From a virus, in IMG/VR virus record IMGVR_UViG_3300032675_001402, positions 1 through 40,745 of that record: a stretch of DNA of 40,745 nucleotides; one strand, 5' to 3'. The position numbers were made by a program, and so were the translations under genes. The notes beneath the pieces were generated by a model. That model had not been told where the DNA came from, did not search any database, and saw only the letters and a program-made list of their open reading frames with translations. Positions within the stretch are counted from its first letter, which is position 1; each line of letters begins with the position of its first letter. This document shows positions 23,314 through 30,939 of the stretch, one piece after another.

Positions 23314-23473
23314 ATACAAGAAAGCCAACTGTAGAAACTGTAAGCGTAAACTAGGGGATATTCGAGAGATTATTCAAGGCACTAGTGGAACTTGGGTACA
23401 TAATAACCCCACTAACTATGATTTAAAGTGTCACCCCTTTCACCCTTATATAGCCGAACCTGAAGAAGAATGA
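23306..23473 (+). CDS. Zinc-binding microprotein, 55 aa
   Basis: Overlaps the upstream gene by 8 bases. Carries CRNC near residue 9, then H32, C42, H43 and H46, so a small metal-binding fold is likely. The tail is acidic. Stop overlaps the next start as ATGA. Function unknown. Confidence 0.5.
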   Translation: MTEYKKANCRNCKRKLGDIREIIQGTSGTWVHNNPTNYDLKCHPFHPYIAEPEEE

Positions 23474-23772
23474 GCAAGTATTTCGAATTAGAGCATAGTG
23501 CAATGAGACTTGCAGGAGTCCATGAAGAGGGTACCTGTATTGGAGAGTATTGCACTATTCACAACCGTAGTGACCACCATATGAGAAACCGTCCTCAAAT
23601 CTGGAGATATGATAGAGGAATTATGGAACGAATCTGTACCCATGGAATTGGGCATCCAGACCCAGATGAGTATAGAGTAATTCAAGGATACGATGACGGA
23701 GTCCACGAATGTGATGGATGCTGTCAGTTGATTAATAATGAAGAAACCACTAAAATACTAGAAACTAAATAA
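23470..23772 (+). CDS. His/Cys-rich hypothetical protein, 100 aa
   Basis: Contains C18, C23, a dense histidine run (HNRSDHHMRNR), C56, H58, H62 and a late CDGCC. Metal binding is very likely, but no family is recognised. It ends nine bases before recA and follows three zinc-knuckle microproteins. Confidence 0.55.
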   Translation: MSKYFELEHSAMRLAGVHEEGTCIGEYCTIHNRSDHHMRNRPQIWRYDRGIMERICTHGIGHPDPDEYRVIQGYDDGVHECDGCCQLINNEETTKILETK

Positions 23773-23781
23773 AGGAAGATC

Positions 23782-24894
23782 ATGGCCCGTGGCGATGAAA
23801 TGGATAAGCTTATTGCTGATCTCAATAAGTTTACACCAGAAGGTAGTAAGCCTCTAGCACTAAGAGGTAATAATATTGAGAAGATTAAGGCAATTCCAAC
23901 TTTCTCTCCAGCATTAGATTATCTTCTTGCTGTGGGTGGATGGCCTGAAGGTAAGCTAATCGAATTCTTTGGTAAGGAACACTCGGGTAAGAGTAGTTTT
24001 GCTTTTATGGCACTCAAGGATTGCTATGACTACTACAAGGGTGAAAAGATGGTGGCCATTATTGACCTGGAGCACCGATTTAATCCCGAATGGGCAGAGG
24101 CACTAGGACTCAAGGTAGATGAGAGTCTAATTGTAGTTCAGCCACCAGATGCTGAAACTGGAACCGATATGATGGTTCGATTAATCAAGAGCAAGCAAAT
24201 CTGTGCTATTGTTTGGGACTCAGTGGGTGGAGCAGCTACCAAACACTCCATGAATGAGCTCAACGATAAGAATGATAAGATTGGTGGTAATGCTGCCGTT
24301 ATGAAGAGAAACGTTCAAACAGTTGCTCCATTGGCCAATCTATATGATGTTACTGTATTCTATCTCAACCAACTTCGTCAGGATATGGACGGATATAATC
24401 GTCCTATGACTCCAGGTGGTAATGCCGTTAAGCATGCTATGAGTGTTAGAATGTACCTAAGGCCCGGAAGTGATAAATACTTCGATAAGGTCAATGGAGA
24501 AAATGTCCAGGTCGGTAACCCTGTAGTTATGAAGACCGTTAAGAATAGTTATGGTCCCCCTTTCCGTGAAGGTTGGACGGACTTCTACAATCAACCCTGC
24601 ACTGCTCTAGATCACCCGGGTATTGATACTCGTAGAGACCTAGCTCGAATGGGTATTCTTCTTGGAGTGGCCAAGCGTCAAGGAGCATGGTTCTCTTGGA
24701 AGGATATCAAGGCCCAGGGTAGAGATAGTTTCTTTGAAGAGATCTGGAGTCAAGGTCGTGGAGAAGAATTTGCTCAAGAAATTACCAATACTATTAAGAA
24801 TGGTAATGTTTTAGTTCTTAATGATCAAGATGATGAATACTTTGGTCGTCCTATTACGGATAGTAGTGAAGATATCCATGATGCAGAGGTATAA
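23782..24894 (+). CDS. recA: RecA-like recombinase
   Basis: A 370-residue RecA/UvsX-type strand-exchange ATPase. Walker A is G64-K-E-H-S-G-K70-S71. IVWDSVGG near residue 155 is Walker B, and FYLNQLRQ with PGGNAVKHA near residues 195-215 resembles the RecA L2 and ATPase core strands. Bacterial RecA has GPESSGKTT, so the loop is diverged. The C-terminus is acidic. ATG 23782 follows AAAGGAAG. It probably works with the RuvC and nuclease genes downstream in recombination-dependent replication. Confidence 0.9.
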   Translation: MARGDEMDKLIADLNKFTPEGSKPLALRGNNIEKIKAIPTFSPALDYLLAVGGWPEGKLIEFFGKEHSGKSSFAFMALKDCYDYYKGEKMVAIIDLEHRFNPEWAEALGLKVDESLIVVQPPDAETGTDMMVRLIKSKQICAIVWDSVGGAATKHSMNELNDKNDKIGGNAAVMKRNVQTVAPLANLYDVTVFYLNQLRQDMDGYNRPMTPGGNAVKHAMSVRMYLRPGSDKYFDKVNGENVQVGNPVVMKTVKNSYGPPFREGWTDFYNQPCTALDHPGIDTRRDLARMGILLGVAKRQGAWFSWKDIKAQGRDSFFEEIWSQGRGEEFAQEITNTIKNGNVLVLNDQDDEYFGRPITDSSEDIHDAEV

Positions 24895-25067
24895 TGGAAG
24901 AGCTTAAAGAGCTAATTGGTAAGGCACTCGGCAACATCGAGAATTATCGTAAAGAGCATCATGGTCGTGGACTATACAGCTATGATGATGGTCGTTATGA
25001 TGCCTACCAGGTTGTAATGGGTTGGATTAAACTTATAGAAAGTGAACATGGGCAAGTTCCAAACTAA
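24894..25067 (+). CDS. Hypothetical helical protein, 57 aa
   Basis: TAATG overlap with recA. Charged, with aromatic residues (YSYDDGRYDAY), no cysteines and no membrane segment. No family recognised; context suggests recombination accessory, but this is weak. Confidence 0.5.
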   Translation: MEELKELIGKALGNIENYRKEHHGRGLYSYDDGRYDAYQVVMGWIKLIESEHGQVPN

Positions 25068-25464
25068 AATGAGTCAACGTCAAGAGCGTGAACTCGAAGC
25101 AGAATGGCCCAAGGCCAAGAGAACTATTGGTTCTGGAGCCAAGTGGGAGAAAGCTGATCTACAGACTGCCGAATTCCAGGGGATGGAGTTCATGATAGAA
25201 TGTAAAAGCACTCAAAGTTCATCTTTTAGTATAACGAAAACTATTTGGAATACTGTTAAAAGTCATGCCCAGAATAAAAGTTGGTTGAGTCGTCCGGTCC
25301 TTGCTGTAAGACTATATGGTCCTACTATTGAGATGACCGAATGGGGTGAAAGAGAAAACACTCCAGAAACTCTTCCCGTAGAACTCGATGTAGTGGTTCT
25401 TGATAAAGATGACTTCTTGGAACTGTATGCTGACTATCTAAGACTCAAGGAACTAGAAAATTAA
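25048..25464 (+). CDS. PD-(D/E)XK nuclease, Holliday-resolvase-like
   Basis: Starts at ATG 25048, with 20 bases of overlap; a GTG at 25042 is also in frame. E near SGAKWE, then ADLQT and MIECKST, follows the order E, D, E-x-K of PD-(D/E)XK nucleases. The GSGA segment is common in archaeal-type Hjc resolvases and phage relatives. 138 residues is the right size for a single nuclease domain. It lies next to RecA, a Cas4-like nuclease and RuvC, so processing of recombination intermediates is likely. Confidence 0.72.
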   Translation: MGKFQTKMSQRQERELEAEWPKAKRTIGSGAKWEKADLQTAEFQGMEFMIECKSTQSSSFSITKTIWNTVKSHAQNKSWLSRPVLAVRLYGPTIEMTEWGERENTPETLPVELDVVVLDKDDFLELYADYLRLKELEN

Positions 25465-25679
25465 TGTGGAGTTGGACTCTAGCAATTATTGGTTCCCTGG
25501 GTATTTATGTAGTAGGTAAAAAGAACATCTGGGGTTGGTTCATCTTAATGTTAAGTGAAACCCTCTGGACCATCTATGCCGTTACTACTCATCAGTATGG
25601 ATTTATCTTTGCTGTAATACTCTATAGTGCCGCTTATATCAAGAGCTTTCTACACTGGAGAAAAGATGCTAGCAAATAA
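25464..25679 (+). CDS. Membrane protein, 71 aa
   Basis: TAATG overlap. About three short membrane segments (LAIIGSLGIYVVG, WFILMLSETLWTIYAV, FIFAVILYSAAYI) and a basic C-terminus with RKD. It resembles small phage PnuC-like half-channels with the pattern of W and Y seen in those, but it is too short for a complete transporter. Family uncertain. Confidence 0.55.
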   Translation: MWSWTLAIIGSLGIYVVGKKNIWGWFILMLSETLWTIYAVTTHQYGFIFAVILYSAAYIKSFLHWRKDASK

Positions 25680-25761
25680 GTTTATTGACTTGATCTTTAT
25701 GATAGTTGGTACTACAATTGTAACTGAGATTACTATGAGAAGGAAGAAGAAGGACAAGTGA
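25666..25761 (+). CDS. Membrane microprotein, 31 aa
   Basis: Starts at ATG 25666 inside the previous gene end, and its stop overlaps the GTG start of the next as GTGA. One hydrophobic segment (LIFMIVGTTIVTEI) precedes a lysine-rich tail. It could be a genuine small membrane protein or just a coupling reading frame. Confidence 0.4.
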   Translation: MLANKFIDLIFMIVGTTIVTEITMRRKKKDK

Positions 25762-26510
25762 GTTTCCTAGAAAGAACTCTGGCCAGTTATCAGAGTCAAG
25801 AGCCTATTACTCCATACTTGGAGCAGGCACTAATGAAGGGTGACTTTGTACCCGATGAGTATCCAGTAAAGATTTTTAATTATCCTAGAGTATTCGACAA
25901 TATGTATCACCCTAGTAGTGATATTGAAGCCGGAGAACTAAAACTCTATTATAAGTTCCACCCCGAATGGAGGCCCCTATTACAAGAAGAACGAATCAGT
26001 CCAACACTCGCAATGACCTTCCAGGTCGGTTCAGCTTTTCACTCAATCATTCAGAATATGCTAATCCATTTAGGTTTCACAACCTTGGAGAAAGTAGAAG
26101 TGAGCTTCCGAAACGAAGAAAGAATGATCGCCGGAGCAGTAGACGTGCTAGAGCTCACTACACCGGATGGCGAGAAATTCTTAGTAGATATCAAGAGCAC
26201 TAATCGTTTGCCCAATGAGGCCAGTCACCAATACTCTATGCAGTTGAGAGTGTACCAGGATAACTGTCCGGATGCTCCAGATCGTATGGCACTACTTTTT
26301 ATCGAGAAGGCCTACCCTCACAAGATTAAGACCATTGAAGTCCATAAGGACCAAGACTCATTGGACCAACTCTATGATAAGTGGAGTAGAGTTCGAGTGG
26401 CTATTAAGAATAATAGTTCTGAAGGTCTAAGACATTGCTGCAGTGGACCAGGAGATAAAACTTTTATGGAATGTCCTGCAAGAACTTTCTGTGAACATTG
26501 GAATAAATGA
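25758..26510 (+). CDS. Cas4/RecB-like PD-(D/E)XK exonuclease with Cys cluster
   Basis: A 250-residue nuclease. GSAFHSIIQ, then GAVDVLE near residue 128 and VDIKST near residue 142, give the H, D and D-x-K signature of RecB/Cas4 nucleases. The C-terminus has cysteines CC, then C at MECPAR, then C at FCEHW, giving four for an iron-sulfur cluster as in Cas4 and AddB. GTG start. No CRISPR or Cas1 is present, so a recombination or DNA-end-processing role fits better than spacer acquisition. Confidence 0.78.
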   Translation: MSFLERTLASYQSQEPITPYLEQALMKGDFVPDEYPVKIFNYPRVFDNMYHPSSDIEAGELKLYYKFHPEWRPLLQEERISPTLAMTFQVGSAFHSIIQNMLIHLGFTTLEKVEVSFRNEERMIAGAVDVLELTTPDGEKFLVDIKSTNRLPNEASHQYSMQLRVYQDNCPDAPDRMALLFIEKAYPHKIKTIEVHKDQDSLDQLYDKWSRVRVAIKNNSSEGLRHCCSGPGDKTFMECPARTFCEHWNK

Positions 26511-27019
26511 TCTTAAGTCTCGACCCAGGTTCTTCACGAATTGGGTGGAGTTTAACGACCTCTAATGGTCTAGTTGTAGAGTATGGGTTCCTAAGTCCCA
26601 TTGAAGATGTTCCCAAGAGTATGCAGTTTAATCAAAAGATGAATCTACTTACAAGAAGATTGATTCCCACTTTTGATGGTCTACTAGATCGTGTAAGTCA
26701 TGTTGCCTGGGAAATAGTTCCAAGTTTTGGAGCAATGGCCCAGAGAGATCTAGTTCAGGCCACAGCAGTTACACTCAAGACACTTGCAATCAGAAGAAAC
26801 TATGCTTATCAGCAGTTTACTCCTCAGGCCTGGCACAAACTCTTTGTCGGCAAAGGAAAATGTACAAAAGACGAAGTTAAAAGTTTAATTATTGAAAATA
26901 ATGTATTAACATTAAGTGGTAAAGCAATTGAAGAAAATTTGCCTTTTGATGTTTATGATGCAATTGCTATTGGACTAACAGCACAAAGAAAGAATGAATG
27001 GATTTATGGTGAGCTCTAA
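26507..27019 (+). CDS. ruvC: RuvC-like Holliday junction resolvase
   Basis: RNase-H-fold resolvase of 170 residues. D6 in SLDPGSS, E in AWEIVPS near residue 70, and the paired aspartates in FDVYDAIAIG near the C-terminus are the four catalytic acids in family order. The size matches bacterial RuvC. ATGA overlap with the Cas4-like gene. Resolves four-way junctions from RecA-driven recombination or debranches DNA before packaging. Confidence 0.85.
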   Translation: MILSLDPGSSRIGWSLTTSNGLVVEYGFLSPIEDVPKSMQFNQKMNLLTRRLIPTFDGLLDRVSHVAWEIVPSFGAMAQRDLVQATAVTLKTLAIRRNYAYQQFTPQAWHKLFVGKGKCTKDEVKSLIIENNVLTLSGKAIEENLPFDVYDAIAIGLTAQRKNEWIYGEL

Positions 27020-27575
27020 TTCCTCCTACTCAGGTGGTTTTAAACGAGGACTAGATTCCTTGACTGAACCAGTCCTGGGAGAGACTCACGATAATAAGTT
27101 TAATGATCTTCACAACTTTGTAGTTCGAGCCTTTACTTGGGAGAGTAAGCCAGAAGAACTTGTTGCCCTAGAGGCCATTGAAAAGATGGTTGAAGAGTTT
27201 ATGGCCGAATACTTGAGTCCTGCAGAAGTAATTATTGCTAGATTTAATAGTGATATTGGTATGAGTGATAGTGAGGCCGATAGACTATTCCTCAATCTCC
27301 AAAGTACCATTGTAGCCATCGAAGAGGAAGTAACTCGTAGATACCTTAAGGCACAGTTCAGTTACTACATCTGGGATGATAAGTATTGGGAAGCCTACCG
27401 CAAGCCTGTAAGTGGTACCCAGAATGACCTTCAGGCCCGTGCACGGATGGAAACTCGTGATGATAGATACTTCTATTTTGTTCAGTATGCTGCCTGGCGT
27501 CAGATTAGTGATAAGGTAACTTCCTTAAAGGCCACCCAGAAGTATATCCAAAATCAGATCTACAGGCGCTCATAA
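27006..27575 (+). CDS. Hypothetical protein, 189 aa
   Basis: In-frame starts at 26994, 27006 (ATG) and 27009 (GTG) all lie in the ruvC end; I take 27006. The protein is charged and mainly helical, with an aromatic-rich segment YYIWDDKYWEAYRK near residue 115. No catalytic motif is visible. Upstream of a sigma-like protein. Function unknown. Confidence 0.6.
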   Translation: MVSSNSSYSGGFKRGLDSLTEPVLGETHDNKFNDLHNFVVRAFTWESKPEELVALEAIEKMVEEFMAEYLSPAEVIIARFNSDIGMSDSEADRLFLNLQSTIVAIEEEVTRRYLKAQFSYYIWDDKYWEAYRKPVSGTQNDLQARARMETRDDRYFYFVQYAAWRQISDKVTSLKATQKYIQNQIYRRS

Positions 27576-27931
27576 TGGCCGAACGCAAGACCAGAAAGCA
27601 GGAAGTCATCAGAGGAAAGATGACTTGGCAGGTTCTGGAAAGAATCCTCAACAACTACTATGAGTGGAAGGCTGTATATGCTACCACCGGTAATCCTGAT
27701 CTTCAACTCCTTAACGGTATTACTGTTAACATTCATGATATTCTCAATGGTATCGAGAAGCTTCCTCCAAGACAGAAGCAGGCAGTAGTGCTTTCCTGCT
27801 TAGAGAATATTAAAGAAGTGGAAGTGGCCAAAATTATGGGATTCACCAAGTGGAGTAGTCAAGTGGGTATGTATAAGCGTAAGGCTTTGAAAACTCTCTG
27901 TGATACGATTTGGGTCGATTGTGTCGACTGA
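27575..27931 (+). CDS. Sigma region-4-like HTH protein
   Basis: A 118-residue protein whose C-terminal half reads LPPRQKQAVVLSC, then VEVAKIMGF and a KRKALKTL recognition helix. This is the pattern of sigma70 region 4 and Xpf-like phage regulators. No region 2 is present, so it is not a complete sigma factor. Cysteines are scattered and probably incidental. TAATG overlap. Likely directs late or middle transcription; the target promoter is not known. Confidence 0.7.
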   Translation: MAERKTRKQEVIRGKMTWQVLERILNNYYEWKAVYATTGNPDLQLLNGITVNIHDILNGIEKLPPRQKQAVVLSCLENIKEVEVAKIMGFTKWSSQVGMYKRKALKTLCDTIWVDCVD

Positions 27932-28226
27932 TCGAGATAGGGCAGAACTAGATGCCTTAATCGAGGCCAATGAGATCAAGCTTCCCAAATATTGGGATAC
28001 ACTGACTTGGGAGCAGAGAGTGGAGTTTGTTGCCCATAGACTTCTTCTTAATGGACGAACCAGTACCAAGCACACAGTGATTAAAGAAGAAGGTTGGCTA
28101 AGTAACAGTCAACTAGAACGTAGACGTAGAAGAGAAGTGCTCTCCAAGTTTGGTAGTTGGGATGAAGTTCCACCCAAGAAGGGTACCTTCGGAAGAAAGT
28201 ATAACCCGGACTCAAAGGAAACCTAA
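27921..28226 (+). CDS. Hypothetical basic protein, 101 aa
   Basis: I choose GTG 27921 (VSTDRDRAEL), overlapping the upstream gene by 11 bases, over the GTG at 27900. The C-terminal half is strongly basic (ERRRRREVL), consistent with nucleic-acid binding. The central WEQRVEFVAHRLLLNG segment is likely helical. No family recognised. Next gene overlaps as TAATG. Confidence 0.55.
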   Translation: MSTDRDRAELDALIEANEIKLPKYWDTLTWEQRVEFVAHRLLLNGRTSTKHTVIKEEGWLSNSQLERRRRREVLSKFGSWDEVPPKKGTFGRKYNPDSKET

Positions 28227-28948
28227 TGGCTGAAGAAATCGTACCAGCTAAAAAAGACTATCGTGACCTAGATAGAATGACTCCAAGCACTGGAGAACTC
28301 TTAAGTGAGACTATTGATGGTGAGACCTTTCTTTATAGAGCTATTCCTCAATGCAAAGTCTGTACCAGTGGAGATGAGATTCGTAGGTATGTAGATGACC
28401 TTCTACTCTTTCCTAAAAGCTACAAAGAGGTATTGAGAACTATTCAACCTCTTGAAGAGCGTATAGGTATTGAACCCGAGGATAGAATTAGTTACAGTAG
28501 TATTCGTACCCACTATCGTAATCACCTACCGCTTGATAAAAAAGCTGTCAGAGAGATTATTGAAAAGAGAGCAGGAGAACGAGGCCGTAGTGTAATCAAT
28601 GCCGATGGCACTCTAATGACTCCTGAGGCCTTTTATGAAGTAGTGGTGGCCAAAGGCTTCGAAGATATTGTTAGTGGTCGAGAAAGACCAACAATTAGTC
28701 AAACTATGCAGGCCGTAAACATTCTTCAGAAGATGGAGAAGGATGCTCAAAAGAACTACAAGCCTGAAGTTCTAGTTAACCAACTCAACATTATTGTATT
28801 GGCCATTCGAGAGGTTCTTCCACCCGAGTGGAGAGAAAAGGTCTTTGAAAAGATCGATGAATACTCGCAGGAAGCCGATAAGAATGTTACTGCTCTAGAA
28901 CTAGCAGAAGCTCAAGATTATGTTGATGAAGATCTTGGTAATTTTTAG
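28226..28948 (+). CDS. HTH-containing protein, possible small terminase
   Basis: A 240-residue protein. CKVCTSG, a helix, then a helix-turn-helix-like segment ending SSIRTHYRNHLP resembles the zinc-knuckle plus HTH module found in phage small-terminase candidates and related DNA-binding proteins. The C-terminal half is helical and acidic, suitable for oligomerisation. The large terminase is 6 kb away with tRNAs and endonucleases between, so the link is weak. The promoter at 28949 starts in its stop region. Confidence 0.5.
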   Translation: MAEEIVPAKKDYRDLDRMTPSTGELLSETIDGETFLYRAIPQCKVCTSGDEIRRYVDDLLLFPKSYKEVLRTIQPLEERIGIEPEDRISYSSIRTHYRNHLPLDKKAVREIIEKRAGERGRSVINADGTLMTPEAFYEVVVAKGFEDIVSGRERPTISQTMQAVNILQKMEKDAQKNYKPEVLVNQLNIIVLAIREVLPPEWREKVFEKIDEYSQEADKNVTALELAEAQDYVDEDLGNF

Positions 28949-28977
28949 TTGATTTAGATGTAGTATTAATCTAAACT
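28949..28977 (+). promoter_or_regulatory. Promoter with embedded inverted repeat upstream of 29019
   Basis: TTGATT at 28949-28954, a 17-base spacer and TAAACT at 28972-28977. TTTAGAT (28953-28959) and ATCTAAA (28969-28975) form a 7-bp inverted repeat spanning the spacer and -10 box, a possible operator. Confidence 0.5.
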
Positions 28978-28984
28978 GTATTAG

Positions 28985-29001
28985 GTCGAAATTCTTTCGA
29001 C
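28985..29001 (+). promoter_or_regulatory. Short hairpin in leader of 29019
   Basis: GTCGAAA and TTTCGAC pair perfectly over a 3-base TTC loop, just 3' of the predicted promoter and 18 bases before the ATG. Probably a leader or mRNA-stabilising hairpin; no T-run follows. Confidence 0.5.
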
Positions 29002-29018
29002 AAATAGTTAGGAGAATA

Positions 29019-30044
29019 ATGAGTTCACTTACAGTAAAAGATATGAGAGAGTTCGTAGATGCCCAAACTCCGGCCTACGATACAGTACAGGTTGGAGACC
29101 TAGAATTCTTTCCTTTAGGCGGCCCAGCTGCAGTAACTGATGGGGCTCCAGGGCACGAGATTCTTTCAGGTGGAGCATTTGTAGTAGACAGGACAACAGG
29201 TAGTAGTTATTCACTTCCTGAAGAAGGCGGACTAGAAGCTTTCTGCAAATACCTAGGAGTACCGGCTAAGTTTATTCTCAAGCTTCCAGAAGCTATGCAA
29301 GGCAATATTGTCAATCACTTCATTGCCCAGAATGCAGCTTCACTTGGAGTAATTAGTCACGTAAGTGGAGAAACTCAAGGAGTATACAAGCCTAGTTCAC
29401 TTATTATGCCTCCCAAGAAGATTGCTGCAATGGTATCAGACATCTTCAAGGATACAGACATTGTAGCCAAGTTTGACTATGCAGAAGGTTTGGCCGTTAA
29501 CATCTATACTCCAGAAATGTATGTAGATGCTCGCACTGATGATCGAACCAATGGAGGTATTCGATTTGAGGCCTTCCATGGTAATAACCCTCGTGTTAGT
29601 GCCTACATGGAACGACTAGTATGCACTAACGGTATGGTGGCTACTAGTGATCTAGACTCAATTGCCGTTAAGGGTTATAGTTTGGATGAGATTATCAACA
29701 ATATGGAATCTGCTGCTCGTCTACTTCTTACCTCCACTGTACCCAACTACTTGGAGAACTGGAAGAAGTTGACCACTATTCGTAGTACCAATCCCGAGCA
29801 ACTCATTCACCGTTTGGTCAAGGAGAATGAGATCAGTACTAAGATTGAAAGTAGAATTATTGAGGCTGCTAGTAGTCTAGAAAATGATAGCTACTACGAT
29901 GTAGTAAACCTTATTACCAGTTTCCAGCATGAATCCAGTATTGATGAGAAGCAATTTGGTAAGCTCCAGGTATTGGGTGGCAATGCTGTTCGTGATCTAG
30001 GTGGTCACCGTTGCAATGGATGTGCTCATCTACTTAATAGTTGA
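29019..30044 (+). CDS. DUF932-like protein
   Basis: A 341-residue protein. Its sequence organisation, with an N-terminal region reaching CKYLGVPAKF, a central FKDTDIVAKFDYAEG segment, and a middle core with RFEAFHGNNPRVSAYMERLVCTNGM, resembles DUF932 phage and plasmid proteins; the last motif is the family's most typical region ('R..CTNGM'). DUF932 members are often described as anti-restriction or phage-related, but the biochemistry is not established. It has its own promoter and leader hairpin. An early, highly expressed protein is plausible. A CNGC pair occurs at the C-terminus. Confidence 0.72.
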   Translation: MSSLTVKDMREFVDAQTPAYDTVQVGDLEFFPLGGPAAVTDGAPGHEILSGGAFVVDRTTGSSYSLPEEGGLEAFCKYLGVPAKFILKLPEAMQGNIVNHFIAQNAASLGVISHVSGETQGVYKPSSLIMPPKKIAAMVSDIFKDTDIVAKFDYAEGLAVNIYTPEMYVDARTDDRTNGGIRFEAFHGNNPRVSAYMERLVCTNGMVATSDLDSIAVKGYSLDEIINNMESAARLLLTSTVPNYLENWKKLTTIRSTNPEQLIHRLVKENEISTKIESRIIEAASSLENDSYYDVVNLITSFQHESSIDEKQFGKLQVLGGNAVRDLGGHRCNGCAHLLNS

Positions 30045-30081
30045 GTAATGTAAGCCCTGTATTTAATCATGGTAGTCATCG

Positions 30082-30816
30082 ATGGATACTAATTTTTGTC
30101 AATGTGGCTGTGGATCACCCGTTAAAGGTAAGTTCCTTAGAGGACATAATAGTCGTGGAGTAGTCCATTCTGAAGAGTATAAGCTTAAAATGTCCGAAGC
30201 TTGTAAGAATAAAGCTTCAATTAGTGAGCAACACAGGGAAAATCTTTCTAAGAGTCTAAAAAAAGCTTGGGAGGAAGGCACCAAGACTTACAAGCCTATA
30301 GTCCAGAAGCATTCTTTGGAAACTCGACAAAAGATGTCTGAACAACGTAAGGGTAGAAAACTAACAGAAGAGCATAAGCAAAAGATTTTAGAGTCCCGTA
30401 AGTACTACAAACATTCAGAAGAAACTAGAAAGAAAATGTCTAGTTCTCGAAAAGAAGCTTGGAATAATAGTACTTATGATACTGAAGAGTTTAAGATTTC
30501 AGCTTCTAAGAATAAGTTTGGAGTTCCGGGCTACTATAAAAATGTTTGGATGAGAAGTGGTATTGAAAGAGATGTGGCTAGATTTCTAGACTCTAGAAAA
30601 ATTGACTGGCTTTATGAGTCTAAAAGGTTTTGGCTCTTGGAAATGGGTAATACATATCTTCCAGACTTCTATCTCCCCAATCTTGATGTTTATCTAGAAG
30701 TAAAATATAATGATGATGAAGGAGAAAAAGCTAAAGCCTTTAGAGAAGAAGGCAATAGACTGATCCACATTACAAAAAATAATTTTAAGGAAGTCCTAGA
30801 CAACTTGGAAGCATAA
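30082..30816 (+). CDS. Homing endonuclease, NUMOD3 repeats plus PD-(D/E)XK domain
   Basis: A 244-residue basic protein. CQCGCGSPV and RGHNSRG at the N-terminus form a small zinc-binding motif. Residues about 40-130 carry at least three NUMOD3-type DNA-binding repeats (SEQHRENLSKSLKKAW, LTEEHKQKILESRK, HSEETRKKMSSSRKEAW). The C-terminal nuclease has E in GIERDV, D in YLPDFYLP and E-x-K in LEVK, the PD-(D/E)XK set. It stands just downstream of the DUF932 gene and just upstream of a truncated tRNA. Likely a free-standing homing endonuclease. It has few codons in common style with its neighbours, being much richer in AAG/AAA lysine. Confidence 0.82.
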   Translation: MDTNFCQCGCGSPVKGKFLRGHNSRGVVHSEEYKLKMSEACKNKASISEQHRENLSKSLKKAWEEGTKTYKPIVQKHSLETRQKMSEQRKGRKLTEEHKQKILESRKYYKHSEETRKKMSSSRKEAWNNSTYDTEEFKISASKNKFGVPGYYKNVWMRSGIERDVARFLDSRKIDWLYESKRFWLLEMGNTYLPDFYLPNLDVYLEVKYNDDEGEKAKAFREEGNRLIHITKNNFKEVLDNLEA

Positions 30817-30866
30817 TCGCCCGTAGGCACAGTAACACCTGGGTAGGTGTATAAACTGCCCCTTCC

Positions 30867-30900
30867 GGAAGAGTGGCCGAGTGGTTTAAGGCAGCTGTCT
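30867..30900 (+). pseudogene. 5' half of a class II tRNA (Ser-like), truncated
   Basis: GGAAGAG, then a D-arm GGCCGAGTGGTTTAAGGC typical of tRNA-Ser or tRNA-Leu, then the 5' anticodon strand GCTGT and loop bases CT. The tRNA sequence stops at about 30900, in the anticodon loop, and AT-rich sequence leading to the next endonuclease gene follows. No 3' half follows directly. The acceptor could pair with TTCTTCC at 31787-31793. Confidence 0.7.
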
Positions 30901-30939
30901 CTTTTAATGTAATTTTTTTATTAAGTTGTTTTAAGTAGT

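Noticed and set aside
25758-26510. Cas4 as part of a CRISPR adaptation module
   Set aside because: No repeats, Cas1 or Cas2 are present. The gene sits between a resolvase-like nuclease and RuvC, so a recombination role fits better.
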